A stretch of 48,051 nt of DNA from UBA5266 sp002411545. GTDB lineage: Bacteria; Bacteroidota; Bacteroidia; Bacteroidales; WCHB1-69. Below are positions 7,892-17,446 of the stretch, piece by piece. The stretch covers positions 1-48,051 of the forward strand of contig JAQUWC010000007.1 of assembly GCA_028693085.1 (NCBI GenBank). Reading direction: 5' to 3'. The notes under the pieces were generated by a model, which was given only the letters and a program-made list of their open reading frames with translations, did not search any database and was not told the DNA's origin. The position numbers and the translations under genes are program-made. Each line of letters opens with the position of its first letter. The stretch's first letter is position 1.

Positions 7892-9271
7892 ATGAATATC
7901 TTAAGAGAAAACATTGAACAATTAAATGATGTTATTACAATAGAAATCACACCGGATGACTATCGAGAAAAGGTAGATAAATCTTTGAAAGATTTAAGAC
8001 GGAAAGCAAATATACCCGGTTTTAGAATAGGTCATGTTCCTATAGGTATGATACATAAAATGTATGGGAAATCCGTATTGGCTGAAGAAATATCAAAAAT
8101 TGTAAACGATAATCTTTTAAATTATTTAAAAGAAAACAATATAAATATCTTATTTGAACCGCTTGCCCTACCCGATAAAACAAAAGGCGATTTTGATAAA
8201 CATGAAGACAACTTCAGCCTTTCTTTTGAAATCGGCATTCACCCTGAATTTGACATTAAGTATGATGAATTCAATAACATTAACTATTTGAAAATCAATG
8301 CATCTGAAAAAGAAATTGAAAAGGAAATCCATGATTTACAACATAAAATGGGTAAATTTTCTTCTACAGAAGAGGTGGCAAATGATGATTTGCTTTTGGT
8401 GACAGTTTTAGCTGAAGGTGATAATAAAGAGGAATATACTGCTAACTTATTGCTAAATTATATTAAAGAAGAAAAACTGAATAATATCATAGGTAAAAAA
8501 GTAAAAGATATTCTTGATATAAACACTGAAGAAGTGTTTAAAAGTGATAACGAACGAGCTACTTTTTTAAAAATCAAAATCGATGATTTGGCCAATGCCG
8601 CTAAAAACATTCGTTTACGAATTGATTCTATACATCACATTGAACCTGCAGCACTTGATGAAGAATTCTTTTCAAAAGCCTTTCCTAATAAAGAAGTGAA
8701 GGATGAGAAATCATTAAGAGAACATGTAGCAAAAAAAATTGAATTATCACACGAAAGAGATGAAAAAATGGTTTTTCGCATGCAAGTGATGAAAGCCATT
8801 GTTGAAAAAATCAAAATTGATTTACCGGATAATTTCATTAAACGATATTTACTAGATTCTGATAATCAAGAATATAATTTGGAAAATATAGAAGATAAAT
8901 ATGAGGAAGCAAAAAAATCCATACTATACCAATTGATTGAAGATAAGGTTTCAAAAGACGGTGAAATCAAAGTGGATAGAGTGGAAGTCGTACAATATAT
9001 TAAAGACTATATTATCAGTAGTTATTTTGGAGTCGGCTATCAAAATGAACTATCCTCCGAAGAAGACGCTCAAGTTACTAAAATGGCTAATGACATGGCC
9101 GCCAAAAGTGAAAATGTAAAAAATGCTTTTGAAAACCTTATGACAGAAAAAATCATTACAGAGTTTCAAAAACGCATTAATCCAACCATTAAAAAAGTGA
9201 CTTTTGAAGAGTTCATAGAATCTTTACAAGATAAACCGACTATAAAGAAAGAGAATAAAACGAAAAATTAA
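7892..9271 (+). CDS. tig: Trigger factor
   Basis: The 459-residue protein has the ribosome-binding N-terminal domain with the signature IPGFRIGHVP (about residues 41-50), which docks on L23 at the exit tunnel. A divergent PPIase-position domain and a long helical C-terminal arm domain rich in Lys and Glu follow. It is an ATP-independent chaperone for nascent chains. The middle domain lacks clear FKBP active-site residues, as is usual in Bacteroidota, so prolyl isomerase activity is doubtful. It heads the operon tig-clpP-clpX, with only 18 bases to clpP. Confidence 0.92.
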   Translation: MNILRENIEQLNDVITIEITPDDYREKVDKSLKDLRRKANIPGFRIGHVPIGMIHKMYGKSVLAEEISKIVNDNLLNYLKENNINILFEPLALPDKTKGDFDKHEDNFSLSFEIGIHPEFDIKYDEFNNINYLKINASEKEIEKEIHDLQHKMGKFSSTEEVANDDLLLVTVLAEGDNKEEYTANLLLNYIKEEKLNNIIGKKVKDILDINTEEVFKSDNERATFLKIKIDDLANAAKNIRLRIDSIHHIEPAALDEEFFSKAFPNKEVKDEKSLREHVAKKIELSHERDEKMVFRMQVMKAIVEKIKIDLPDNFIKRYLLDSDNQEYNLENIEDKYEEAKKSILYQLIEDKVSKDGEIKVDRVEVVQYIKDYIISSYFGVGYQNELSSEEDAQVTKMANDMAAKSENVKNAFENLMTEKIITEFQKRINPTIKKVTFEEFIESLQDKPTIKKENKTKN

Positions 9272-9289
9272 AATAAAATACCTTACATA

Positions 9290-9955
9290 ATGAGAGATGA
9301 ATTTAGAAAATATGCTGTTAAGCATGCAGGTATCAGCAGTATGACACTGCATAGATATACATCGGTATTGGATGAATACATCACTCCCAATATCATTGAA
9401 GAAAGGCAACTTAATGCCGTTTCCATGGATGTATTTTCCCGATTGATGATGGACCGTATCATATTCATGGGTGTTCCTATTTATGAAGATGTTGCTAATA
9501 TCATACAAGCTCAATTATTATTTTTGGAATCCGTTGATTCAAAAAAAGACATTCAAATATATATAAATTCTCCCGGAGGATCTGTATATGCCGGTTTAGG
9601 AATTTATGATACCATTCAATACATTGAAGCCGATGTGGCAACTATTTGTACAGGTATGGCTGCATCCATGAGTGCTGTAATATTGTGTGCCGGTGCTAAA
9701 AAGAAGCGTTCTGCTTTAAAACATTCTCGGATTATGATACATCAACCCATGGGAGGTGCATCAGGACAAGCTTCTGATATTGAAATAGAAGCAAGAGAAA
9801 TTCAAAAAATCAAGAAAGAGTTATACGAAATAATATCCAAACATAGCGGACAAGCTTACGAAAAAGTATGGGCAGATTCCGACAGAGATCACTGGATGAC
9901 ATCTGAAGAAGCAAAAGCCTATGGAATGATTGATGAAATTCTTCAAAGAACATAA
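9290..9955 (+). CDS. clpP: ATP-dependent Clp protease proteolytic subunit
   Basis: The 221-residue serine peptidase carries the catalytic triad: Ser126 in TGMAASMSAV, His151 in MIHQPMGG, and Asp200 in the DSDRDHWMT segment. The INSPGGSVYAG oxyanion/handle region is intact. Compared with E. coli ClpP there is a longer N-terminus (about 20-25 residues), part of which may be a propeptide. It assembles into the 14-mer chamber fed by ClpX. The gene lies 18 bases after tig and 14 before clpX, in one transcription unit. Confidence 0.96.
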   Translation: MRDEFRKYAVKHAGISSMTLHRYTSVLDEYITPNIIEERQLNAVSMDVFSRLMMDRIIFMGVPIYEDVANIIQAQLLFLESVDSKKDIQIYINSPGGSVYAGLGIYDTIQYIEADVATICTGMAASMSAVILCAGAKKKRSALKHSRIMIHQPMGGASGQASDIEIEAREIQKIKKELYEIISKHSGQAYEKVWADSDRDHWMTSEEAKAYGMIDEILQRT

Positions 9956-9969
9956 GTATAACACAGTAT

Positions 9970-11187
9970 ATGGGAAAAAAAGATAAAGGCATAAAGGTTT
10001 GTTCTTTTTGTGGTATGCCTCAAGGGAAAGATATTTTATTATTGGATGGACAAGATGCATTGATTTGCGAAAATTGTGTACAAACAGCCAATGAAATCAT
10101 TCGTAAAATCAATGCGGATCAACGAAAAAAAGGATTTAATTTTACTTTTGATAAAAAACCTTCGGAAATTAAAGAATTTTTAGATAGTTATATCATTGGC
10201 CAAGAAGAAGCAAAAAAAGTAATATCAGTTGCTGTTTACAATCATTATAAGCGAATTAAGTATTACGAAAAACGTAAGGATGACGATGTAGAAATCGACA
10301 AATCCAATATTATCCTTGTTGGAGAAACCGGAACCGGAAAAACATTATTAGCGAGTACTATTGCCAAGCTTTTAGATGTTCCTTTTTGCATAGCCGATGC
10401 TACTGTTTTCACCCAAGCCGGTTATGTGGGTGAAGATGTGGAAAGTATACTAAGCAGATTGTTGCAAGCCGCGAATTATAATGTGGATAAAGCTGAAAAA
10501 GGAATCGTTTTCATTGATGAAATCGATAAAATTGCCCGCAAATCCGATAACCCCTCCATAACTCGTGATGTGTCGGGAGAAGGAGTGCAACAAGCTTTAT
10601 TGAAATTACTCGAAGGTAGTATTGTTAATGTACCCCCGGAAGGAGGAAGAAAGCACCCTGAACAGCAATTTATTCAAGTGAATACCAAAAATATTCTATT
10701 TATAGCCGGTGGAGCTTTTGACGGCATTGAAAAAAAAATTGCCAATAGATTAAATACAAAAATTATCGGGTATAAGAAAAAAGGAGAAATTGTAAACGAT
10801 AATGAAATGTTAAAGCATATTACTTCACAAGATATTAGAAGCTATGGTTTAATCCCTGAAATCTGCGGTCGCTTTCCAGTCATCACATATATGACCACCC
10901 TCGATAAAGATGCCCTAAAACGTATTTTATTAGAGCCTAAAAATGCACTAATTAAGCAATATATTAAGCTGTTAGAGATTGATAATGTCAATTTGAAATT
11001 TGATGATAATGCTATTGTATCTATTGTAAATAAATCTATAGATTTGAAATTAGGGGCTCGCGGACTTCGAACCATTATTGAAAAAATTATGACGGATGCT
11101 ATGTTCGATTTCCCCACTTCATCACAAAAAAAATTACACATTACCAAAGACTATGTAGAAAAAAAACTTTCAATCATTAACTCATAA
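9970..11187 (+). CDS. clpX: ATP-dependent Clp protease ATPase subunit ClpX
   Basis: The 405-residue AAA+ unfoldase starts with the four-cysteine zinc-binding domain (Cys11, Cys14, Cys33, Cys36) that binds adaptors and substrates. It then has Walker A GETGTGKT, Walker B IVFIDEIDKIA, and the pore-loop GYVGED. The ClpP-docking loop reads IIGY where the proteobacterial consensus is IGF, a conservative change. It unfolds tagged proteins and passes them to ClpP, encoded directly upstream. Length and architecture are normal. Confidence 0.96.
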   Translation: MGKKDKGIKVCSFCGMPQGKDILLLDGQDALICENCVQTANEIIRKINADQRKKGFNFTFDKKPSEIKEFLDSYIIGQEEAKKVISVAVYNHYKRIKYYEKRKDDDVEIDKSNIILVGETGTGKTLLASTIAKLLDVPFCIADATVFTQAGYVGEDVESILSRLLQAANYNVDKAEKGIVFIDEIDKIARKSDNPSITRDVSGEGVQQALLKLLEGSIVNVPPEGGRKHPEQQFIQVNTKNILFIAGGAFDGIEKKIANRLNTKIIGYKKKGEIVNDNEMLKHITSQDIRSYGLIPEICGRFPVITYMTTLDKDALKRILLEPKNALIKQYIKLLEIDNVNLKFDDNAIVSIVNKSIDLKLGARGLRTIIEKIMTDAMFDFPTSSQKKLHITKDYVEKKLSIINS

Positions 11188-11242
11188 TTGAAATTTACAT
11201 TTTTTGATAATTTATTGACAGATAATTTAAACGTATATTTAT

Positions 11243-11677
11243 ATGGATTTAAAAAAAATCTTAAGCATCTCTGGTAAATCCGGATTATATCAAATAGTTG
11301 TTCAAAGCAAAGATCGTGTAATTGTAGAATCCTTATTGGACAGAACACGTATTCCTGTTTATCCAACGCATAAAGTCAGTTCCTTAGAAGATATTTCCAT
11401 TTTTACCGATTCGAACGAAATTCCTTTAAAGGAAGTTTTGAAGAAAATATATACGATTGAAAATGGCGGAAATGCTATTGATCCCAAATCCGATTCCAAC
11501 GCATTGAAAGCATACATGAGTAAAATCCTTCCCGATTACGACCAAAACAAAGTATATATTTCGGATATGAAAAAACTGTTTGCATGGTATAATTCTTTGT
11601 TAGAAAACAAATTATTATCTTTTGAGGAAAAGGAATCAAATCAAGAAACAGAAGAAACTTCCTTTGAAGAACAGTAA
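11243..11677 (+). CDS. DUF5606-like conserved Bacteroidota protein
   Basis: The 144-residue cytoplasmic protein begins MDLKKILSISGKSGLYQIV and continues with VIVESLLDRTRIPVY. I recognise this as the start of the DUF5606 family, conserved across the phylum. The first about 75 residues look like a compact beta-rich domain; the end (about 125-144) is acidic and probably disordered. There is no signal peptide and no known catalytic motif. It is 55 bases after clpX and 20 before tsaE, so it is likely co-transcribed, but its function is unknown. Confidence 0.78.
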   Translation: MDLKKILSISGKSGLYQIVVQSKDRVIVESLLDRTRIPVYPTHKVSSLEDISIFTDSNEIPLKEVLKKIYTIENGGNAIDPKSDSNALKAYMSKILPDYDQNKVYISDMKKLFAWYNSLLENKLLSFEEKESNQETEETSFEEQ

Positions 11678-11697
11678 AACATTTATACATACAAACT

Positions 11698-12114
11698 ATG
11701 AAAGAGCATATGCTTTCTTCATCTCCTGAAGATTTGATTAATATAGTTGAAAAGATATTAAAAAAGTATCCTTCTCAACGTATATTTGCGCTTAAAGGAC
11801 CTATGGGGGTTGGTAAAACAACATTCATGATTTACCTTTGCCGTTTTTTAAAATGTAAAAACACCGTTAGTAGTCCCACCTTTTCAATTGTAAACGAATA
11901 TGAGTTAGCTTCCGGTAATATGTTATACCACTTTGATTTCTATAGAATAAAAAACTTAAAGGAAGCCGTTGACATAGGTTTAGACGATTACTTTTATAGC
12001 GGGAACTATTGTTTCATGGAATGGGCTGAAAAAATTGAACCTTTACTCCCACCGGAAACACATATCATTGAAATAGAAATTGATAAAATAGGGAATAGGG
12101 TTTTTGACTTTTAA
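11698..12114 (+). CDS. tsaE: tRNA threonylcarbamoyladenosine biosynthesis protein TsaE
   Basis: The 138-residue P-loop ATPase has Walker A GPMGVGKTT (about residues 34-42), the SSPTFSIVNEY motif and YHFDFYRIK, then EWAEKIEPLLP, all hallmarks of TsaE. It works with TsaB and TsaD to make t6A37 on ANN-decoding tRNAs. The end of the gene overlaps the end of rarA on the other strand by 3 bases (stop codons TAA and TAA face each other at 12111-12114), so no terminator separates them. Confidence 0.93.
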   Translation: MKEHMLSSSPEDLINIVEKILKKYPSQRIFALKGPMGVGKTTFMIYLCRFLKCKNTVSSPTFSIVNEYELASGNMLYHFDFYRIKNLKEAVDIGLDDYFYSGNYCFMEWAEKIEPLLPPETHIIEIEIDKIGNRVFDF

Positions 12115-13382
12115 TAATTATATTTATCCTTCCATAGTTTTTGAAGACGAAGGCGTATTTCATTTTCTCTAGGATTCTTACCTGGATCATAAAACTTTTT
12201 ACCTTTGATAGGATCAGGCATAAATTCGAATGAAACAAAATTATTTGGATAATCATGAGCGTATTTATATCCTATACCATAGGACAAATCTTTCATCAAT
12301 TTAGTAGGTGCATTTCGTATAGGCAAAGGCACGGATAAATCTTTCATTTTTTCTACATTTTCCAATGCTTGATCAATGGCAAGATAAGATGCATTACTTT
12401 TTGGTGAACATGCCAAATAAACAGCTGTTTGCGATAATATAATGCGTGATTCGGGCATGCCTATCATACTTACAGCTTGAAAACAATTCGTTGCTAATAA
12501 CAAAGCATTGGGATTTGCATTCCCAATATCTTCAGAAGCTAATATAATCATACGACGTGCGATAAATTTAGGATCCTCTCCGGCTGCTATCATACGTGCC
12601 AACCAGTATACGGCAGCATTGGGATCGCTTCCTCGTATGGATTTGATAAATGCAGAAATAATGTCGTAATGCATTTCTCCTGATTTATCATATTTTTGAA
12701 TATTATCTTGTACTATGCGTAACACATCTTCATTTCGGACATGAATGGTTTCATTGTCTGTTTGCAAAGAATAAATAGTCAGTTCAAAAGCATTAAGCAT
12801 CTTACGTGCATCACCTCCGGAAACATACATAAGAGCTTCATGGGAGTCGATGACAATATTTCGCTCTACTCGAGCTTCCATTATTTCTGTTGCATGAAAA
12901 AGTATGGATTCTAAATGTTGTTTCTCCAGAGATTTTAATACATAGACCTGGCATCGTGATAATAAGGGTGAAATGACTTCAAAAGATGGATTTTCAGTAG
13001 TTGCTCCAATTAATGTAATTATCCCCTGCTCTACCGAACCCAGCAATGAGTCCTGTTGAGATTTGCTGAAACGATGAATTTCATCAATAAATAATATAGA
13101 TGGATCTTCATTGCTTTTCGCACTCTCAATCACATCACGTATATCACGAACTCCTGAATTGATTGCACTTAGTTTATAAAAATTACATTTTAATTGATTT
13201 GCTATCAAATATGCTAAGGTAGTTTTTCCCACACCCGGAGGTCCCCAAAGAATCAAAGAGGGGATTTTTCCTGAATCCAAGGCTTTACGTAACATGGCAT
13301 CTTTACCTATTAAATGCTCTTGTCCGTAATAATCATTTAAGGATTTAGGGCGCATTTCCTCTGCTAAAGGAATGGATTTCAT
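12111..13382 (-). CDS. rarA: Replication-associated recombination protein A (MgsA/WRNIP1 family)
   Basis: The 423-residue AAA+ ATPase starts PLAEEMRPKSLNDYYGQEHL and has Walker A GPPGVGKT (residues 47-54), Walker B ILFIDEIHRF, sensor 1 IGATTENPSF, and the arginine finger region ISPLLSRCQV. The C-terminal domain contains the family string WLARMIAAGEDPKFIARR. It acts at stalled replication forks. The gene is monocistronic in appearance. No clear TAnnTTTG box was found in the short upstream gap before the CAP-protein gene. Confidence 0.95.
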   Translation of the reverse strand: MKSIPLAEEMRPKSLNDYYGQEHLIGKDAMLRKALDSGKIPSLILWGPPGVGKTTLAYLIANQLKCNFYKLSAINSGVRDIRDVIESAKSNEDPSILFIDEIHRFSKSQQDSLLGSVEQGIITLIGATTENPSFEVISPLLSRCQVYVLKSLEKQHLESILFHATEIMEARVERNIVIDSHEALMYVSGGDARKMLNAFELTIYSLQTDNETIHVRNEDVLRIVQDNIQKYDKSGEMHYDIISAFIKSIRGSDPNAAVYWLARMIAAGEDPKFIARRMIILASEDIGNANPNALLLATNCFQAVSMIGMPESRIILSQTAVYLACSPKSNASYLAIDQALENVEKMKDLSVPLPIRNAPTKLMKDLSYGIGYKYAHDYPNNFVSFEFMPDPIKGKKFYDPGKNPRENEIRLRLQKLWKDKYNY

Positions 13383-13445
13383 AGTTATGTTAATTTAGTT
13401 TTATAATACTCTATTCAAGAAAGCAATTTTGGAGTCCTATGTATA

Positions 13446-15884
13446 TTACTTACATTCACTACATATTATATTTTTAACTGCTTTATTTTCACGTATTAAA
13501 TAAGAATAAGTTTTAACTTCTTCACAAAAACGTGTTCTATTCTTTTTAGATGCTAATTTACAGGCTATCTCAAATTTTTTCGAAGCGTAGGTTCTTTCGT
13601 CTATGCTGTATAAATTTAAATATGTAAATATAAAATCTTCACTTACACTTGTATCGTGTATAAATGGGTCCATCACTTGACGAGCAAATTCGTAATCGGC
13701 ATAGTCAATAAATGTAGCGGCTACTTCATAAGCCTTTTTCCACGTTGTAATAGTAGGTAATGCAATTTCTTTAATTTTATTATATACATTATCCATTAAG
13801 ACTTCATCAGGGGAATCACTTTCATTTAAATACTCTAAAATTTTGTATTGGAATATCATATTTAAAGCATCTACTTTTGTCGGATAATCTTTTCCAATAG
13901 GCATGTTATAAAATTTATCAATTTTGGCTTGCATAGGTGTTATTTGTGCCACAGAGTTGATTTCTAAATCTAATACCGAACAGCATAAAGCATTAAATTC
14001 AGCAATGGGATTTTTACTGTCAAATTTAGTTAAATTTATGACTTCTGATGTGTATTGGTTTAATCCCCCATAAAGTGATAACATATAATATTTATTAGTC
14101 AAAAACGGCAGCATAGACGCTTTATATGGAATTTCCATATTTTCTAGTAAATATTTAGTATAAACGCCATCTTCTACTTTTTTTATGATAAATTTTTGAA
14201 TAGCAAAAGCCATGGGTAAATCACCTTTGGCTAAAGTCTTATTAAATTTATCGATAACAAAACCTTGTTCATGTGTTTCACTTATATCATATGTAGCATA
14301 TAATACAATATTTGCACGTCTGTGATTTTTCAACATAGGTTCTAAACTCTTAGCAAGTTTAGTGTTTTTCAATTTTGTTTTTAAGTCGGTTTTTGATAAA
14401 TTGGCTAAATCACTATATTCTTTACTGTTTTTCAAATCGTTAATCAATAAATCATATCCATCTTCCAATGCAATGCTATACTTAATGTTTTGAACTTGCA
14501 TTTTCTTTATAGCAGAAACGATACTTTCCGATCGTTTTCTCTGTAAAGTTTCATTTATTTGATTAGAACCTTCGAAGGAAGTGCTGGCAATGATGGCAAT
14601 GCTATCAATAATAAACCTAGGTTCTTTTAAAGCTTTTATAAAAGGTTCGATGTCTTGTGGTTGATATTCTGATTTTTTTATGTCAAAGGGAACATTAAAT
14701 TCTAATTGTGTTTTCTCCGGTTGCGGTATATAGTTAATCGTTGTTTGTACTCCTGCTAAATCGGGAAGAATACTTGTTTTACCTGAATAGGATTTCGATA
14801 TAGAATGAATATTCGTTTTTACTAATGTCTTACAAATTACTTTGTCTTTAATAAGGATCAAGTTCACATCATAAGGAGCTTCTACGGTATTGGGAACAGT
14901 ACCTAAATAGGTATAAATACCTTTATCTTTTTTATCTGTATTTTGATTCTTCTTGATGAGTTTACTGAAAGTCATATATTTAAGCATAACTCCTCGGTTG
15001 GGGTAGTTTAAATCAATATCGTTTTGAGAATTACAGGCATATTGAGAATGTTGAACGATATCAACAGCGATACCATCGTTTTTTCTGCCAATGATTTTTC
15101 TAACTTCTTTCAAATTTGGATGAACAAAATAAATATCATCTCCTTTTAATACAATACTTTTTTGCAATTCTTCCACTCCTTTTGTTTCGCATTTTCGGCA
15201 AATTTTTTGGTCATACGATTTTAATCCATATGTCTTTCGGGTATAAGTTGTGTTTTTATAGGTAATATCGTCTTTGTTAAACGACAGGTCATTCCCAAAT
15301 ACGAGTGAAACATACACATATTTATAGTATTGATCAACGGCAAGTCCGATTCCAATATAGGTGAATTTTTTATCCAAAGGGATGTAAGCAGTTTTATTAC
15401 TCTTTAAAAGATAACTTACTATTTCAGTGGCTACTTCTAAGTAAGAATAATCACTTTTAGCATTATCTTTGGTTGCTTTGGCACGGGTTACTAATTCAGA
15501 TACTCTTTTCGTAGCCCCGGCATGAGCGGCTCTTAATTCACTAGTTTTTAAATAACTTACAATGTTATCGTAGGTTCTTTCTTCCTTCTTTGCCATAAAG
15601 GCAGCTTGATATAAAGCTGCTGTATCCAAAAGATCTTGTTTGATTAATGAATCTGCAAAATTACACGACTTTCGCGCATAATTGATAAGATCAATAATAC
15701 ACTGTTTCATGATGGATGGATCGTAATAAATCGGGTTGAAATTTTTAAGGTATTTGGGATTAGCTTCGCCTATTTTTTCAAATGTAATATCACAAACAGG
15801 ATTTTGTTGAGTATACCCGTTTGTAAAAATAAAGCTACAAAATATCAATGAAAATTGTAGAAAATAAATATAAAATTTTTTCAT
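13446..15884 (-). CDS. Large secreted protein with CAP-like and OmpA-like regions
   Basis: The 812-residue product has a signal peptide (about 1-25, ending TNGYTQQ). Residues about 60-200 look like a CAP/SCP domain: an LINYARKSC helix, DTAALYQAAFMA, an HAGATKRVSEL segment, and a FTYIGIGLAVD...YVYVSLVFG strand pair. A CRKC pair sits near 230. Residues about 390-465 resemble an OmpA-type peptidoglycan-binding fold, with a QLEFNVPF strand, IIASTSFEGSNQ, and the N..L..KRSESIVSAI helix. The C-terminal half is helical, TPR-like, and ends with CSEC. I infer an envelope-anchored protein, but no enzyme function can be claimed. CAP and OmpA assignments are by pattern only. Confidence 0.7.
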   Translation of the reverse strand: MKKFYIYFLQFSLIFCSFIFTNGYTQQNPVCDITFEKIGEANPKYLKNFNPIYYDPSIMKQCIIDLINYARKSCNFADSLIKQDLLDTAALYQAAFMAKKEERTYDNIVSYLKTSELRAAHAGATKRVSELVTRAKATKDNAKSDYSYLEVATEIVSYLLKSNKTAYIPLDKKFTYIGIGLAVDQYYKYVYVSLVFGNDLSFNKDDITYKNTTYTRKTYGLKSYDQKICRKCETKGVEELQKSIVLKGDDIYFVHPNLKEVRKIIGRKNDGIAVDIVQHSQYACNSQNDIDLNYPNRGVMLKYMTFSKLIKKNQNTDKKDKGIYTYLGTVPNTVEAPYDVNLILIKDKVICKTLVKTNIHSISKSYSGKTSILPDLAGVQTTINYIPQPEKTQLEFNVPFDIKKSEYQPQDIEPFIKALKEPRFIIDSIAIIASTSFEGSNQINETLQRKRSESIVSAIKKMQVQNIKYSIALEDGYDLLINDLKNSKEYSDLANLSKTDLKTKLKNTKLAKSLEPMLKNHRRANIVLYATYDISETHEQGFVIDKFNKTLAKGDLPMAFAIQKFIIKKVEDGVYTKYLLENMEIPYKASMLPFLTNKYYMLSLYGGLNQYTSEVINLTKFDSKNPIAEFNALCCSVLDLEINSVAQITPMQAKIDKFYNMPIGKDYPTKVDALNMIFQYKILEYLNESDSPDEVLMDNVYNKIKEIALPTITTWKKAYEVAATFIDYADYEFARQVMDPFIHDTSVSEDFIFTYLNLYSIDERTYASKKFEIACKLASKKNRTRFCEEVKTYSYLIRENKAVKNIICSECK

Positions 15885-15947
15885 TCTTCAATATGTGTTA
15901 TTATATATGTTACTCTTAAATAATAAATCTTAATAGATTTTAGAATT

Positions 15948-15956
15948 GCAAAGATA
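15948..15956 (-). promoter_or_regulatory. Promoter -7 box for the CAP/OmpA-like gene
   Basis: The minus strand reads TATCTTTGC, an exact TAnnTTTGC match, 63 bases upstream of the ATG at 15884. Confidence 0.65.
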
Positions 15957-15991
15957 ATAATTTTTTAATAAAAAAAAACAATTATAAAATT

Positions 15992-17086
15992 TTAGACGTT
16001 GAAACGAATATGCAATATATCACCGTCTTGCACTATATAATTTTTTCCTTCCACAGAAAGTTTTCCGGCATTTTTACAGTTGATTTCGGAACCATATTGT
16101 ATCAAATCATCGTATTTAATTACTTCAGCTCGAATAAAACCTCTTTCCAAATCGCTGTGTATCGTTCCGGCAGCTTGAGGTGCAAACGTTCCTTCTGTAA
16201 TGGTCCAAGCACGGTTCTCCTTCCCTCCTACTGTAAAGAAAGATATAAGATTCAATGATTTATATGCAGCTTGCAATAATTTATTTACACCGGGTTCGGA
16301 CAGTCCTACGTCTTCCAAAAACAACGGCTGATCTGCTTCATCTAATTCCGCAATTTCAGCTTCTAATTTACCGGCTATGACCAATACTTCATCATTCGTA
16401 TTTTCTACAAACTTATATACACTTTCTGTATAGGCATTCCCCGTTAATACGGATGCTTCGTTCACATTACAAACATATAGTACAGGCTTTGCCGTTAACA
16501 ACATCATATCTTCTACTACTTTCTTTTCATTATCAGAAAGTTCAAGTGTACGTATATTCAGAAAATTCTCTAGATGATGTTTATATTTATTCAACACTTC
16601 AAGATGAAAACGAGCTTCCTTATCTCCTACCTTGGCGGCTTTTTCCACTTTTTGCATCTTGCGTTCAATTTGCTCTAAGTCTTTAACTTGTAGCTCTAAA
16701 TCAACGGTTTCAATATCTCTAACAGGATCTATACTCCCATCAATGTGGGGTAAATTTTCGTCTTCAAAACACCTTAACACATGAATGAGTGCGTCACACA
16801 ATCGAATATCTGCTAAGAATGCATTTCCAATGCCCTCACCCATGCTGGAACCTTTGGCTAAACCTGGGATGTCTACAATTTCAACATTGGCATACACTAA
16901 TTCGTCGGCTTTAATGATTTGATGTATTTTCTCCAAACGTTTATCCGGGACAGCACATATACCCATGTTTGATTTGCCTGTACTGAAAGCAAAATTAGTA
17001 ATCTGTGCTTTTGTTTTCGACATGCAATTAAACAAAGTGGTTTTACCTGAATTGGTAATCCCTATAATGCCACATTTTAATCCCAT
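15992..17086 (-). CDS. ychF: YchF/OLA1-family P-loop ATPase
   Basis: The 364-residue protein has the YchF layout: a P-loop GTPase-fold domain, the G3 motif VDIPGLAKG, the NVNE motif (residues 207-210) that replaces NKxD and shifts preference to ATP, a coiled-coil arm (about 125-185) and a C-terminal TGS domain ending VQDGDILHIRFNV. The P-loop reads GITNSGKT rather than the common GLPNVGKS, and the next loop NFAFSTGKSNMG differs from the usual NFPFCTIEPNVG. These ATPases bind ribosomes and affect stress responses. The ATG lies one base after the TGA of the NifU-like gene, so translation is probably coupled. Confidence 0.92.
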   Translation of the reverse strand: MGLKCGIIGITNSGKTTLFNCMSKTKAQITNFAFSTGKSNMGICAVPDKRLEKIHQIIKADELVYANVEIVDIPGLAKGSSMGEGIGNAFLADIRLCDALIHVLRCFEDENLPHIDGSIDPVRDIETVDLELQVKDLEQIERKMQKVEKAAKVGDKEARFHLEVLNKYKHHLENFLNIRTLELSDNEKKVVEDMMLLTAKPVLYVCNVNEASVLTGNAYTESVYKFVENTNDEVLVIAGKLEAEIAELDEADQPLFLEDVGLSEPGVNKLLQAAYKSLNLISFFTVGGKENRAWTITEGTFAPQAAGTIHSDLERGFIRAEVIKYDDLIQYGSEINCKNAGKLSVEGKNYIVQDGDILHIRFNV

Positions 17087-17087
17087 A

Positions 17088-17333
17088 TCAAATTCCTAAA
17101 TTGATATCTATAACTGATTGTATTTCGGGTATATGTTGTTTAATCGTTGTTTCAACACCGTCTTTTAATGTCATACGACTATATGGACATGAACCACACG
17201 CTCCTTGCAATTCAACTTTTACAATATTATCCGATGTTAATTCAACAAAACGGATATCTCCTCCATCTGCTTGCAAATGTGGTCTGAGTTGGTTTATAAT
17301 ATAAATTACTTTTTCTTCTAATGTCTTTTCCAT
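17088..17333 (-). CDS. NifU-like C-terminal domain iron-sulfur protein
   Basis: The 81-residue protein is a stand-alone NifU C-terminal (Nfu) domain: RPHLQADGGDIRFVEL, then the cluster-binding CGSCPYS motif. Such proteins carry a 4Fe-4S cluster between two subunits and deliver it to target enzymes. It starts at an ATG 30 bases from the promoter box at 17363-17371 and is directly followed by ychF. The pairing with ychF has no known mechanism but suggests joint expression. Confidence 0.92.
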   Translation of the reverse strand: MEKTLEEKVIYIINQLRPHLQADGGDIRFVELTSDNIVKVELQGACGSCPYSRMTLKDGVETTIKQHIPEIQSVIDINLGI

Positions 17334-17362
17334 AAATATACTATATTAAATGTAATTGAAGT

Positions 17363-17371
17363 GCAAAAATA
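17363..17371 (-). promoter_or_regulatory. Promoter -7 box for nifU-like/ychF
   Basis: TATTTTTGC on the minus strand is an exact TAnnTTTGC match, about 30 bases before the ATG at 17333. Confidence 0.65.
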
Positions 17372-17446
17372 CATAAATTTATATCACGATATATACGCAA
17401 TGAATAAATGCTTTGTACTTTTTTTAACTCCTCTTGGTTTTACAAT

